Shown piece after piece: positions 19,419 through 26,844 of a DNA stretch of 26,844 nt (positions are counted from its first letter, which is position 1; each line of letters starts with the position of its first letter). The position numbers and the translations under genes were made by a program. The notes beneath the pieces are model-generated. The model did not search any database. It was not told where the DNA came from and was given only the letters and a program-made list of their open reading frames with translations. Source of the DNA: Entrophospora sp. SA101 (lineage: Eukaryota > Glomeromycota > Glomeromycetes > Entrophosporales > Entrophosporaceae); the NCBI GenBank assembly GCA_958430865.1, contig CAUDNR010004413.1, positions 1-26,844 on the forward strand, given 5' to 3'.

Positions 19419-22092
19419 ATGATTTTCTCAAAATTGTATCGTGCTCATATACCAAAAATCTTCAATCAATTTCAACGCGTCAGACTACACCATAACAATG
19501 CTCCTTCAGTAAAAACACCTACTGGTTTATTTAGAAATCCTGCATTATCAACTCCACAAGGCTTTAAAACTGAAGCAAACAAAGTTTTAAAAAGAGTAGG
19601 ATTCTTAGTTCAACGTATCTCAAATGCAACTACAGATGTCGTCGAATTAAGAAAAGTTGTAAAAAATTTAGATAGATTGTCAGATTTACTTTGTTCAGTA
19701 ATAGATACTGCTGAATTTGTAAGAAATTCTCATCCTGATCAAAATTTTGTTAATGCTGCTAATGATGTATATGAAGAATTATGTTTTTACATGAATTCTT
19801 TAAATACAAATACTGATTTATATAAGGTAAATAATAAAATTTATTTTAAAAAAATTTATTGATTAACATAATCAACAACGTGTCATTTCAATATTTGAAT
19901 ATATTACGAATTGTGTGAGTCTGCAATTATGTATTTCTTTTCTTTTCCTTTATTATAAAATCCCTTACAATTTAAGCATTATCCCAAACACAATTTCATA
20001 TCTAATGTTGCATATCCAGGTATTAAATCAAGTACTTTCTACTCCTGATATTACAGCAAAATTTTCACCAGAAGAGCTTCAAGTTGCAAAAATATTTTTA
20101 CGTGATTTTGAAAAATCTGGAGTAAACCTACCATCATCTGATCGTGAACAATATGTTCAACTATCTAATAAGATTATTACGCTTGGGCAACAATTCATTC
20201 ACCCTCCTCTACGAGTATTTTTTCGAGGAATTAAAATAGATGAATCTAAATTAGATGGATTGCCACTCAGTTACCACAAAGATTTAGTCAGAAGAAAAAA
20301 CAATGATATGTTCCTATATATTAGTCAATGGTCCGCACAAATCGTATTGAAATATATTAAAGATGAAGAGATTAGAAAACAAATGTACACTACTATCAAT
20401 TCTGCAAGTAAAGAACAAATTCAACTATTAGAAGATTTATTAAAAACAAGAGCTGAATTAGCCAAATTAATTGGCATGAAGAGCTACGGTGATGTTTTTA
20501 TTTCTGATAAAATGTTGAAAAAACCAGGTACTTTTTAAAAAAATTTTGTTTAAATTACATTGTTAATTGTTTTAATTTAATTAATTGATCAATTAACCGA
20601 TATAATAGAATATGTGCAAACATTTTTACGTTCGTTTGCTGACCATCATAAACAAAAGGCATTATCTGAATTACAAACTCTTAGAGAAGCAAAACAACAA
20701 TTTACTAAAGATAAAGAACTTCCAATTGTTTATGCATGGGATCGTGATTTTTACACAGAAAAAATCAAATCTTCGTCTCAAACACAACAATTACCCCCAA
20801 TTTCTTCATATTTTTCAGTTGAGTCTGTAATTGAAGGTTTATCATGCCTATTTTCAAGATTGTATGGTATTTCTTTTGAAGCATCTGAAATTTTACCCGG
20901 TGAAGCTTGGTGTGAAGATATATATAAATTTGATGTCATTGATGAAAAGGAGGGTAAAGTTGGAACTATTTATTGCGATTTGTTTAATCGTTTTGGTAAA
21001 TTACAAACTGCAGCGCATTACACTGTAAGGTGCTCCCGAAGAGTTGATGATGATGATGCATTGGGCGATCTTCCATCAGGATATGATCCGGCCGAACTAG
21101 ATGATTTAGCAACTTCTGATCCAGGGGCTATTGTAAATGGTAGACCTGGTAGATACCAACTACCAATAGTGGTACTAACATGTGATTTTGCAAAATCAAA
21201 AGATCAAAATGTCCCTACTTTATTAAATTTGATTGAAGTTGAAACACTTTTCCATGAGATGGGTCATGCAATGCATTGTAGGTTTCAAATTAACTATATA
21301 TATAGATATACATACATAAATACATACATACATACGTACATACATGAAAGTTTTTTTGAAACTTCATATTGATTTTTTTTTGAATTATTTTAGCAATGAT
21401 TGGTCGTACTGATTTTCATAATGTTTCTGGTAAGATTTGTTTATGTTTTGATTTTTTTGTTAATGACTTTACTAAAAAAAAAATTTTTTTTTTTAGGAAC
21501 TCGATGTCCAACAGACTTTGTAGAATTACCATCAATTTTGATGGAACATTTTGTTTATTCCCCAAGTGTTTTATCATTGTTTGCAAAACATTATGAAACC
21601 AAAGAACCATTACCTCTAGAGTTAATACAACATTATTCTAAAGAACGATTACAATTTACTGCAATAGAAACTCAATCACAAATTGTAATGTCTTTACTGG
21701 ATCAATTATATCATTCATCTATTGTTTCTAGAGAATCATCGCCGAATTTTGACACTACATCAATTTTAGCAAATTTACAAGATACAGTTGGATTATTCCC
21801 TTCAGTTCCTGGAACTGCTTGGCAAACACAATTTTTTCATTTATTTGGATATGGTGCAGGATATTATAGTTATCTTTTTTGTAGAACTTTAGCTGGCAAG
21901 ATTTGGAAAGATTTGTTTGAAAAGGATCCATTAAGTAGAGAAGCTGGTGAGAGATTCAAAGAAGAATTATTGAAATGGGGCGGTTCAAAAGATCCTTGGA
22001 TATGTATTGGTAGAACATTAAGAGATGAAAGGATCATGAATGGCGATAGTAAATCTGTTGCCATTGTGGGCGAATGGGTTGATATATTATGA
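19419..22092 (+). CDS. OCT1: Mitochondrial intermediate peptidase (M3 family metallopeptidase)
   Basis: Exons 19419-19826, 20020-20527, 20609-21277, 21394-21429 and 21497-22092 join in phase with GT-AG introns, giving 738 aa (yeast Oct1 772, human MIPEP about 713). The N-terminus is Arg/Lys/Phe-rich without acidic residues (MIFSKLYRAHIPKIFNQFQR), a typical mitochondrial targeting presequence. The family block GLFRNPALSTPQGF follows. The zinc site is HEMGH at 521-525, with the third ligand Glu550 in DFVELPS, 29 residues after His521 as in thimet oligopeptidase. GYGAGYYSYLF supplies the substrate-binding Tyr region. The enzyme removes an octapeptide from imported precursors after the main processing peptidase has cut. 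Exon 4 is only 36 nt and the active site is spread over exons 3-5. No break seen. Confidence 0.96.
21300..21345. repeat. (CATA)n microsatellite in OCT1 intron 3
   Basis: Imperfect CATA/TATA tetranucleotide run within the intron 21278-21393. Confidence 0.85.
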
Positions 22093-22731
22093 TGAATTAT
22101 ATACTGCTTAGGTAAAAGTATTGACTGCCAAAAGTGCGTTAATTAAACAAAAATGTACATAATAAATTGTATATTAGAATGTAGTTTAGGTTCCGAAGAT
22201 TATATATACATGATTTCATGTTTATTAGATTTCTTATAACCTTATTAATTAAAATATAAGAATTTTTATTATTTTTGATGATCTGAAGATGTTGAAATAT
22301 ATTTTTTTCCCATTCTCTAAAAACTACTACGTTTTGAATTTTTTATATATGTTAAGGTTTGATGGATAAAACAAATTTATTTTGATGTCAGATTTAACTG
22401 AAATGAACGTGGTCATATAATTGGTCATTATATAAAGGCGGCGCTTCAAAATAAATTGAATTCTTATCTAAAAGTAGGTTGTCTACAATTAAATAACTGG
22501 GATTATCAAAACAGTTAGAATTAATTAAGCTTGGGATTATTTATTATTATTATTATTAACAACAAAAACTTTTTGTCTATTAAAAATAATTTGTGAATCT
22601 AAATTCACCCGCGTGAAATTCAAACTTAATAAATAGTATTTATATAATATTAATATGAGCACATCATTATACGGAAAATTATACCGTATAGTAAGTAATT
22701 AAGTATTAGTAATATTAATATTAATAGTAAT
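22093..22731. other. Intergenic region downstream of OCT1
   Basis: AT-rich 3' region. Possible AATAAA-type signals lie at about 22160. A (TAT)n tract is at about 22541-22557. A short palindromic motif at 22671-22688 contains ACGG..CCGT. No gene recognised. Confidence 0.4.
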
Positions 22732-22899
22732 ATGATTGACCAGGTGCTCAAATGCCCGGATAATCAACGGATACAGCCACTAAAACCGGTCAATGGTTTA
22801 AAAGTAAAAAGAAACAACAATATTGGCGGTAATAGTATTACAGATCAAACCTTATCACAAAGGATGCGCGAGACACATAAAAGAAGGCCTTGTGAATAA
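22732..22899 (+). CDS. Small 55-aa reading frame, hypothetical
   Basis: ATG to TAA. The protein starts MIDQVLKCPDNQRIQPLKPV and ends QRMRETHKRRPCE: basic, hydrophilic, and higher in GC than its flanks. It may be a first exon. The GTAATA at about 22828 and GTGCTC after codon 4 are weak donor candidates. No family recognised. Possibly joined to the frame at 23059-23283, but I could not find a convincing splice. Confidence 0.4.
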   Translation: MIDQVLKCPDNQRIQPLKPVNGLKVKRNNNIGGNSITDQTLSQRMRETHKRRPCE

Positions 22900-23058
22900 A
22901 AATACATAATGAACGAATATAATATTAACATACCATATTATTTAATATAAAAATTATTTTTGGGTTAAAAACGTTAGAAATACGTTTCACGATTTTAGTA
23001 TTAGCGTTAAGAAAGGGGGTTTCCGTTCGGATAATATTGATATTAATATATTAATTAG

Positions 23059-23283
23059 GTTTATTGGATTTCCAGTAGAGCTACCATCAGCAAAACAGCA
23101 CCACATTCTTTACCGGCTTCACTTAAGACCGATCAAAGTTTTACTGGTTCTTTTGAAGTCCATGACCAAATACGCTTTTGTCTGTTTGGTCTTGATGGTG
23201 GTGGTTATTGTTTATTTGAAGACAAACTAGCCATGTTTCACAGGGAAAAAAAGCCAATATTAATATCGGATTCAAAGGATTGA
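23059..23283 (+). pseudogene. Coding-like block, 74 codons without start
   Basis: Open after TAG to TGA at 23281-23283, possibly entered through an acceptor at TTAATTAG or TTTCCAG. The text is non-random: KTAPHSLPASLKTDQSFTGS, then FEVHDQIRFCLFGLDGGGYC and MFHREKKPILISDSKD. No family recognised. Likely an exon or exon remnant of the same unit as 22732-22899. Confidence 0.4.
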
Positions 23284-23496
23284 AAGATTGTCATTAATTT
23301 TTTATTTTGATAATAGTTATGACGGAATTTTTTTGTATTGTCGTGAACAATGAAATTCGTTTTGAAAAAATCATGAAATTTTGCATTAATGGTCATTCTG
23401 GGATTATTAGTGTTCAATCTTTTTTATTCATATCATTAAAGACAAATTTTATAAACTCGCTCGAATAAACACTCGCAATAATACGCCACGTACAAA

Positions 23497-23832
23497 ATGA
23501 TGGATTTGAGACAGCAGCAACAGAGCCAATACAGAATGTTGACGAATAGCGCAGAACAAACATCTAAACTTGCGTGTAAACATAACCTATAGAAAAAAGC
23601 TCCTATGTCTTATTATGAGGATTTTGTAAATATTAAAGCGTAAAATTGATAAAGAGAACTCTGAAATCGAGAATAACGTTTACAAATATAATTGTCAGGC
23701 GCAACAAGGTAAGTTTTACACATGTATATCAATATGAAGTTTGTAATCTTTTCTTCTTTAGAAAAAATAACCCAATACAAATATGAACTTGAAAATGCTC
23801 GAGATAATTTATTGTTGGAAATAATGCAATGA
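23497..23832 (+). pseudogene. Coiled-coil gene remnant or partially resolved gene
   Basis: A 31-codon Gln-rich opening (MMDLRQQQQSQYRMLTNSAE...) ends at TAG 23590. A second block, 23639-23708, joins through a good GTAAGT...TTCTTTAG intron (23709-23761) to 23762-23832. The joined part reads IDKENSEIENNVYKYNCQAQ then KITQYKYELENARDNLLLEI, ending MQ and TGA, with clear heptad-like coiled-coil spacing. The first and second blocks cannot be spliced in phase with a canonical intron, so either a frameshift occurred or exon 1 is wrong. No family recognised. Confidence 0.45.
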
Positions 23833-23959
23833 ATGTTTCAATTTAACCAATTGAGTCATTCACTTTCATCACGTGAACTATTATTATATCCAGCTTTCCT
23901 GGTTTTTTTCCAGAGCCTTAGCTGTGATTTAATGCAAAATAACTGCGCTTCAATTCAAA

Positions 23960-24325
23960 TTCGGTCGCGTTTACTTCGTCGACACCCATTTAGTCGAAAG
24001 TTTGTTTCATCGAATGTTATTTTGTCGAATGTTCATTTCGTCGAATGTTTGTTTCATCAAATGTTCATTTCGTCGAAAATTATTTCATCCTCGAGCCAGA
24101 GACCGAACGAGTTAGATGTGAGGAGTGTGGGAAGCTAGTTAAGAAATTAGGTGAGGAAAGCGGAGTGTGTGGGAAGTGTGAGAAGAAATTTGTTTTTTTT
24201 TTGTGACGAAATGAACATTCGACGAAATGAACTTTCGATGAAACAAACTTTCGACGAAACAAACTTTCGACAAAATGGGTGTCGACGAAATGACTGTCGA
24301 CGAAATGATTGTCGATGAAATGAAT
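23960..24325. mobile_element. Fold-back (inverted-repeat) element with internal tandem TCGACGAAA repeats
   Basis: The left arm (about 23978-24078) is the reverse complement of the right arm (about 24203-24287). GTCGACACCCATTTAGTCGA on the left matches TCGACAAAATGGGTGTCGAC on the right. Both arms consist of reiterated 15-18 bp units such as TTCGACGAAATGAAC and TTCGATGAAACAAAC. The right arm extends with further units to about 24325. A spacer of about 120 bp holds a Cys-rich frame. The structure fits a fold-back or MITE-like transposon. A clear target duplication was not found. Confidence 0.75.
24072..24206 (+). CDS. Cys4 zinc-ribbon-like fragment inside the fold-back element
   Basis: The frame runs through the spacer between the inverted arms and stops at TGA 24204-24206. 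It reads EPETERVRCEECGKLVKKLG and ESGVCGKCEKKF, with two CxxC pairs about 15 residues apart, as in a small treble-clef or zinc-ribbon knuckle. No ATG is in frame before it, so it is a fragment or depends on an outside promoter and exon. It could be a captured host exon. Function unknown. Confidence 0.4.
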   Translation, partial: VENYFILEPETERVRCEECGKLVKKLGEESGVCGKCEKKFVFFL

Positions 24326-24609
24326 CAGACCCGTTTCTTGGCGGGACACCTCAAGTACCATATTTCTTTATTTCTTTTCATGTTATATAGATATTGCATG
24401 CAGCTTGGAGGAAACAAAAGACACTCACAACAACCAAAAATTATCTGCAATAATTAACATGTGCAGTTGAGGGATAAAACAGAGGATATCTACCAGAAAT
24501 CATCTGCAATAGAATAGTATTTAGTAGCTAATACTAAGAATAACAAGAAAGCAGTTAGTGGCTAATACTAATAAAAGGAAAAGTCAAGATCTCAGAAAAG
24601 CATATATTA
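24326..24609. other. Intergenic stretch with short direct repeats
   Basis: Motifs ATTATCTGCAATAATTAAC (about 24439) and ATCATCTGCAATAGAATAG (about 24500) repeat. Likewise 'TTAGTAGCTAATACTAA' (about 24521) and 'TTAGTGGCTAATACTAA' (about 24556). This looks like eroded miniature-element sequence. No gene. Confidence 0.45.
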
Positions 24610-24611
24610 TT

Positions 24612-24755
24612 GGACATAAGGTTGCTTGCCAAAACCTCTTAATGACTACTGAAACTCTAATAACAATTAGTGTGTAATCTGCTGAACTCTAATAAACAAT
24701 TAGTGTGTAACTCTGCCAATTGGAGTTTTGGCAACCATAATTGGACACTAGAAAG
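24612..24755. mobile_element. Miniature inverted-repeat element with internal 34 bp duplication
   Basis: The left end TTGGACATAAGGTTGCTTGC-CAAAAC pairs with the right end near 24722-24755 (reverse complement TGTCCAATTATGGTTGCCAA-AACTCC). Inside, 'AACTCTAATAACAATTAGTG...' is repeated in tandem at about 24651 and 24685. Non-coding. Confidence 0.55.
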
Positions 24756-24992
24756 AAAGACTAGTGCTATAGAAATACCTATTTTATCAAAAACTCAGAT
24801 CACATGCTCACAGTGGAGACTGTAGTTAGCCACAATTCAATTTTCTTATGTTTGCAACTGCAATTCAATTTTTATATGCCACAATTAGCAATTAATTGAT
24901 GAACCACCTTCAATGTCATCATTTTCTTTTTGAATTTTCTAGCCTTCTTGGTATTGTAAAAGCTCAAGGGGCTGATAAGGGCAATCTCATGA

Positions 24993-25195
24993 ATAAGGTT
25001 GCTTGCCGAAACTCATCCAGAAATCAATCAGCAGGGTTTCAGCAGGTTACACATTAATCATTTATTAGAGTTTTGGCAGAGTTTCGCATTTTGAGGTTTT
25101 GCCATTTCGGCATAGTTTCAACAGGATTTTTGATAAGAATTAATATAGTTTTGCCATGGTTTCAGCAATTACTAAGGAGGTTTTGCCCACAACCT
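24993..25195. mobile_element. Second miniature element of the same family
   Basis: The left end AATAAGGTTGCTTGCCGAAAC (24992-) repeats the left end at 24617. The right end (about 25160-25195), reverse-complemented, is AGTAAGGTTGTGGGCAAAAC followed by CTCCTTAGTAATTGCTGAAA, which also matches the start of the first element (CTCTTAATGACTACTGAAA). AGAGTTTTGGC / GAGGTTTTGCC motifs recur between. It may be nested with the element at 24612, giving a composite of about 580 bp. Confidence 0.5.
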
Positions 25196-25503
25196 TACTC
25201 ATGAATTCAATCTATTGAAAACTGAAAACCAGAAATTTCCACTATTATAAAAGATATTAAAGTTTTATCATTTCTCATATTGACACCTACTCCTATAAAT
25301 TACAAGTGTTAAGAGTATATTTACACTCATTTGTCAGAGATGAATTCAAAGGTATTACTTGTCCAAAACCAGGTAATACTGACAATTAATTTATGTTTTT
25401 TTTCTAGATTCTCTATGGTCTTGACTTATTGATTATGATTTACTTCCTTCTATGGGTTCTTTTTTATCCTTGAATAGTTTTGTTTATACATGCAGCCCAA
25501 AAC
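25196..25503. other. Intergenic stretch, nothing recognised
   Basis: No frame or repeat of note. It lies between the miniature elements and the direct repeats near the transposase 3' side. Confidence 0.35.
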
Positions 25504-25547
25504 TGTCATAAAGGGGGTTACACATGTCGTAAAGGGGTGTTACACTT
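25504..25547. repeat. Tandem direct repeat, two 21-23 bp units
   Basis: TGTCATAAAGGGGGTTACAC and TGTCGTAAAGGGGTGTTACA occur back to back, about 190 bp beyond the end of the transposase frame. Possible subterminal transposase-binding repeats of that element. Confidence 0.6.
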
Positions 25548-25736
25548 ATGTTTTTAATGGTGAGTGCCGTGATTGATTTCTACTTTCTATGGTGCGTATC
25601 ACCTATACTCATCAAAAAATGCCGATCAGTCCGAATTTTTGAATGTATATCTTAACCTTATTTGGTCAAAAAAAAATACTATCACATGGGTTTTTAACAG
25701 TGTAAAAGCTAATTTTACTCATAATAAAGAATACAA

Positions 25737-26844
25737 TCAATTAATTCTAATTTTGTTCAATTCTTCTATTTCTCCATCTGTAATTCTCCTATGGGATTTA
25801 TATTTTTTGACAGCATATTCTGCCAATTTACCATTAATTCCTTTTCTGTATAGATCCATATAGCGCCAGCACTTTCTTGAAAATCTTCTAATTGTAATTA
25901 AAGGTACTGATTCAAGGCTCTCAGGCACTGCTTTTTGTAATCCTTGCCAAGAATAATCACAATTTTCACGCAAATGTCTTTTGGCAGCACCCCAATATCT
26001 CTCAATAAAGTTTAGCTCACAATGGAACTTGGGGAAAAAAATACATTTATGACCTGCATTTTCAATTAATTCTTCAACTGCTCCCCTTTGTGCAAGAAAA
26101 TCAGGTTCCAAGGACATTACTTGACAAGCACAACAAGAAACTCTTGAAAGATCATTATTCTTTTCTTTACAATCTTTGCATTCTAATACTAGTCCTTCAG
26201 TTGGCCATTTTCCTTGTTCCTCTAACACTTGTTTAATTCCTTTAGGTTTTCCTCAAAGTTTCTCATCAGGATGTGTTTCTGGAAAGGTCATTGATTGTAA
26301 TTGTTTATTTGGTCCAAAATAAGTGTCTCGCATAAGTGGTTGCTTGCCACCTGGATTGAGGTTCATTTTACTTGCAACCAAAGCATCTTTGTTAAAAGCA
26401 GCATGACAAGTGCTGTTGTCAAAAGCAAATAAAGCCACACAATCTGGATATAAGGCTTCAAAAATAGGAATTGCCTTGTATTCTATTTGGTCAAGAAGGT
26501 GTTGAATTGTCCAGTAACCTTCCTGATTAATTCCAGGTTTTAAATAACATCGGGCTTCCTCAGGTACATAGGGATGTTGTGCAATATCATTTTGTTTCAA
26601 ACAAAGACGTCCATTAACTTCAGTTAAAAAATCACTTACCATAATTGATCTTCCATTCCCTTTTTTTCGCAATGGCATTTCTCCATCTTTAGTCCACACT
26701 CCACGTTTACCATCATTTGAATAGAATATGCATTCATCCTGAACTACAAGTATTATTTCTTTCTCTCCTTCAAGTAAATAAGGGCATATTTGATCCATAA
26801 ATTCACCATCAAATTTGGACATATACTTTTCATACTCAAACATT
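25737..26844 (-). pseudogene. DDE superfamily transposase (Tc1/mariner-IS630-like fungal type), interrupted and 5' partial
   Basis: A single frame enters from the right edge of the window and ends at TAA 25737, broken only by TGA at 26253-26255. The first catalytic Asp is in VVQDECIFYSND (about 26736-26738). The second is in ALFAFDNSTCHAAF (about 26418-26420). The terminal acid is in FPKFHCELNFIERYWG (about 26001-26003), the counterpart of the LNPIE-type third motif of Tc1/IS630 enzymes. Two CxxC-type pairs (CKDCKE and CCAC) lie between the second and third motifs. The C-terminal region RRFSRKCWRYMDLYRKGI, with a basic tail, matches fungal 'DDE superfamily endonuclease' proteins. The stop interrupts LRGKPKG-like family text (CTT TGA GGA), where CGA would give Arg. 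Upstream N-terminal part lies outside the window. Confidence 0.85.

Noticed and set aside
20612..21028. Alternate-frame ORFs within OCT1 exon 3
   Set aside because: Out of frame with the conserved peptidase sequence.
23833..24457. Several frames through the fold-back arms
   Set aside because: Arg/Phe/Ser- or Asp/Glu-rich periodic translations of the tandem repeats; only the Cys4 core looks coding.
25573..25863. Plus-strand frame overlapping the end of the transposase
   Set aside because: Antisense to the transposase C-terminus; no family features.

Overview
The window looks like nuclear DNA of a very AT-rich, intron-containing fungus. Short GT-AG introns with TA-rich acceptors, a kinase-like/Sel1 repeat gene, dense transposon relics and SAM/BTB/hAT debris together suggest an arbuscular mycorrhizal fungus of the Rhizophagus/Glomeromycotina type. 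That placement is inference. No rRNA, tRNA, CRISPR or bacterial-style operon was seen.

Layout. 1-2164 is gene-poor, with protein-like scraps and a 5'-truncated pogo/Tigger-type relic (copy A, 1030-1622). 2295-2810 (-) is a UPF0303/HbpS-like gene. It is divergent from a four-exon gene at 3018-3666 (+) for a small glutaredoxin-like protein without a CxxC. 4652-5247 (+) is prefoldin subunit 6 in four exons. 5248-9900 is mostly decayed DNA, holding a TIR-to-TIR, TA-flanked 852 bp pogo-type deletion element (7195-8046, copy B), a SAM-domain fragment and two families of local tandem repeats. 11783-14242 (+) is a four-exon pseudokinase-Sel1 gene. 15999-17773 (-) is a kinesin-14 gene with one GC-AG intron. 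17967-18481 (-) is a T1-type BTB gene cut by an in-frame TAG. 18607-19222 (-) holds hAT transposase and SIN3 PAH-like remnants. 19419-22092 (+) is the five-exon mitochondrial intermediate peptidase (OCT1). 22732-23832 has short coding-like pieces, including a spliced coiled-coil. 23960-24325 is a fold-back element enclosing a four-Cys zinc-ribbon reading frame. 24610-25195 is a cluster of related inverted-repeat elements. 25737-26844 (-) is a DDE transposase inactivated by one TGA and running off the right edge.

The intact genes are unlinked housekeeping or signalling functions (chaperone, protease, motor, signalling scaffold), each with its own promoter region, and I see no multigene pathway. 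The best candidates for something unusual are the pseudokinase with an N-terminal helical region and C-terminal Sel1 repeats, and the fold-back element carrying a zinc ribbon. Exon models were joined by hand from splice signals and reading-frame phase. They are strong for prefoldin, OCT1, the kinesin and the pseudokinase, and moderate for the glutaredoxin-like gene.
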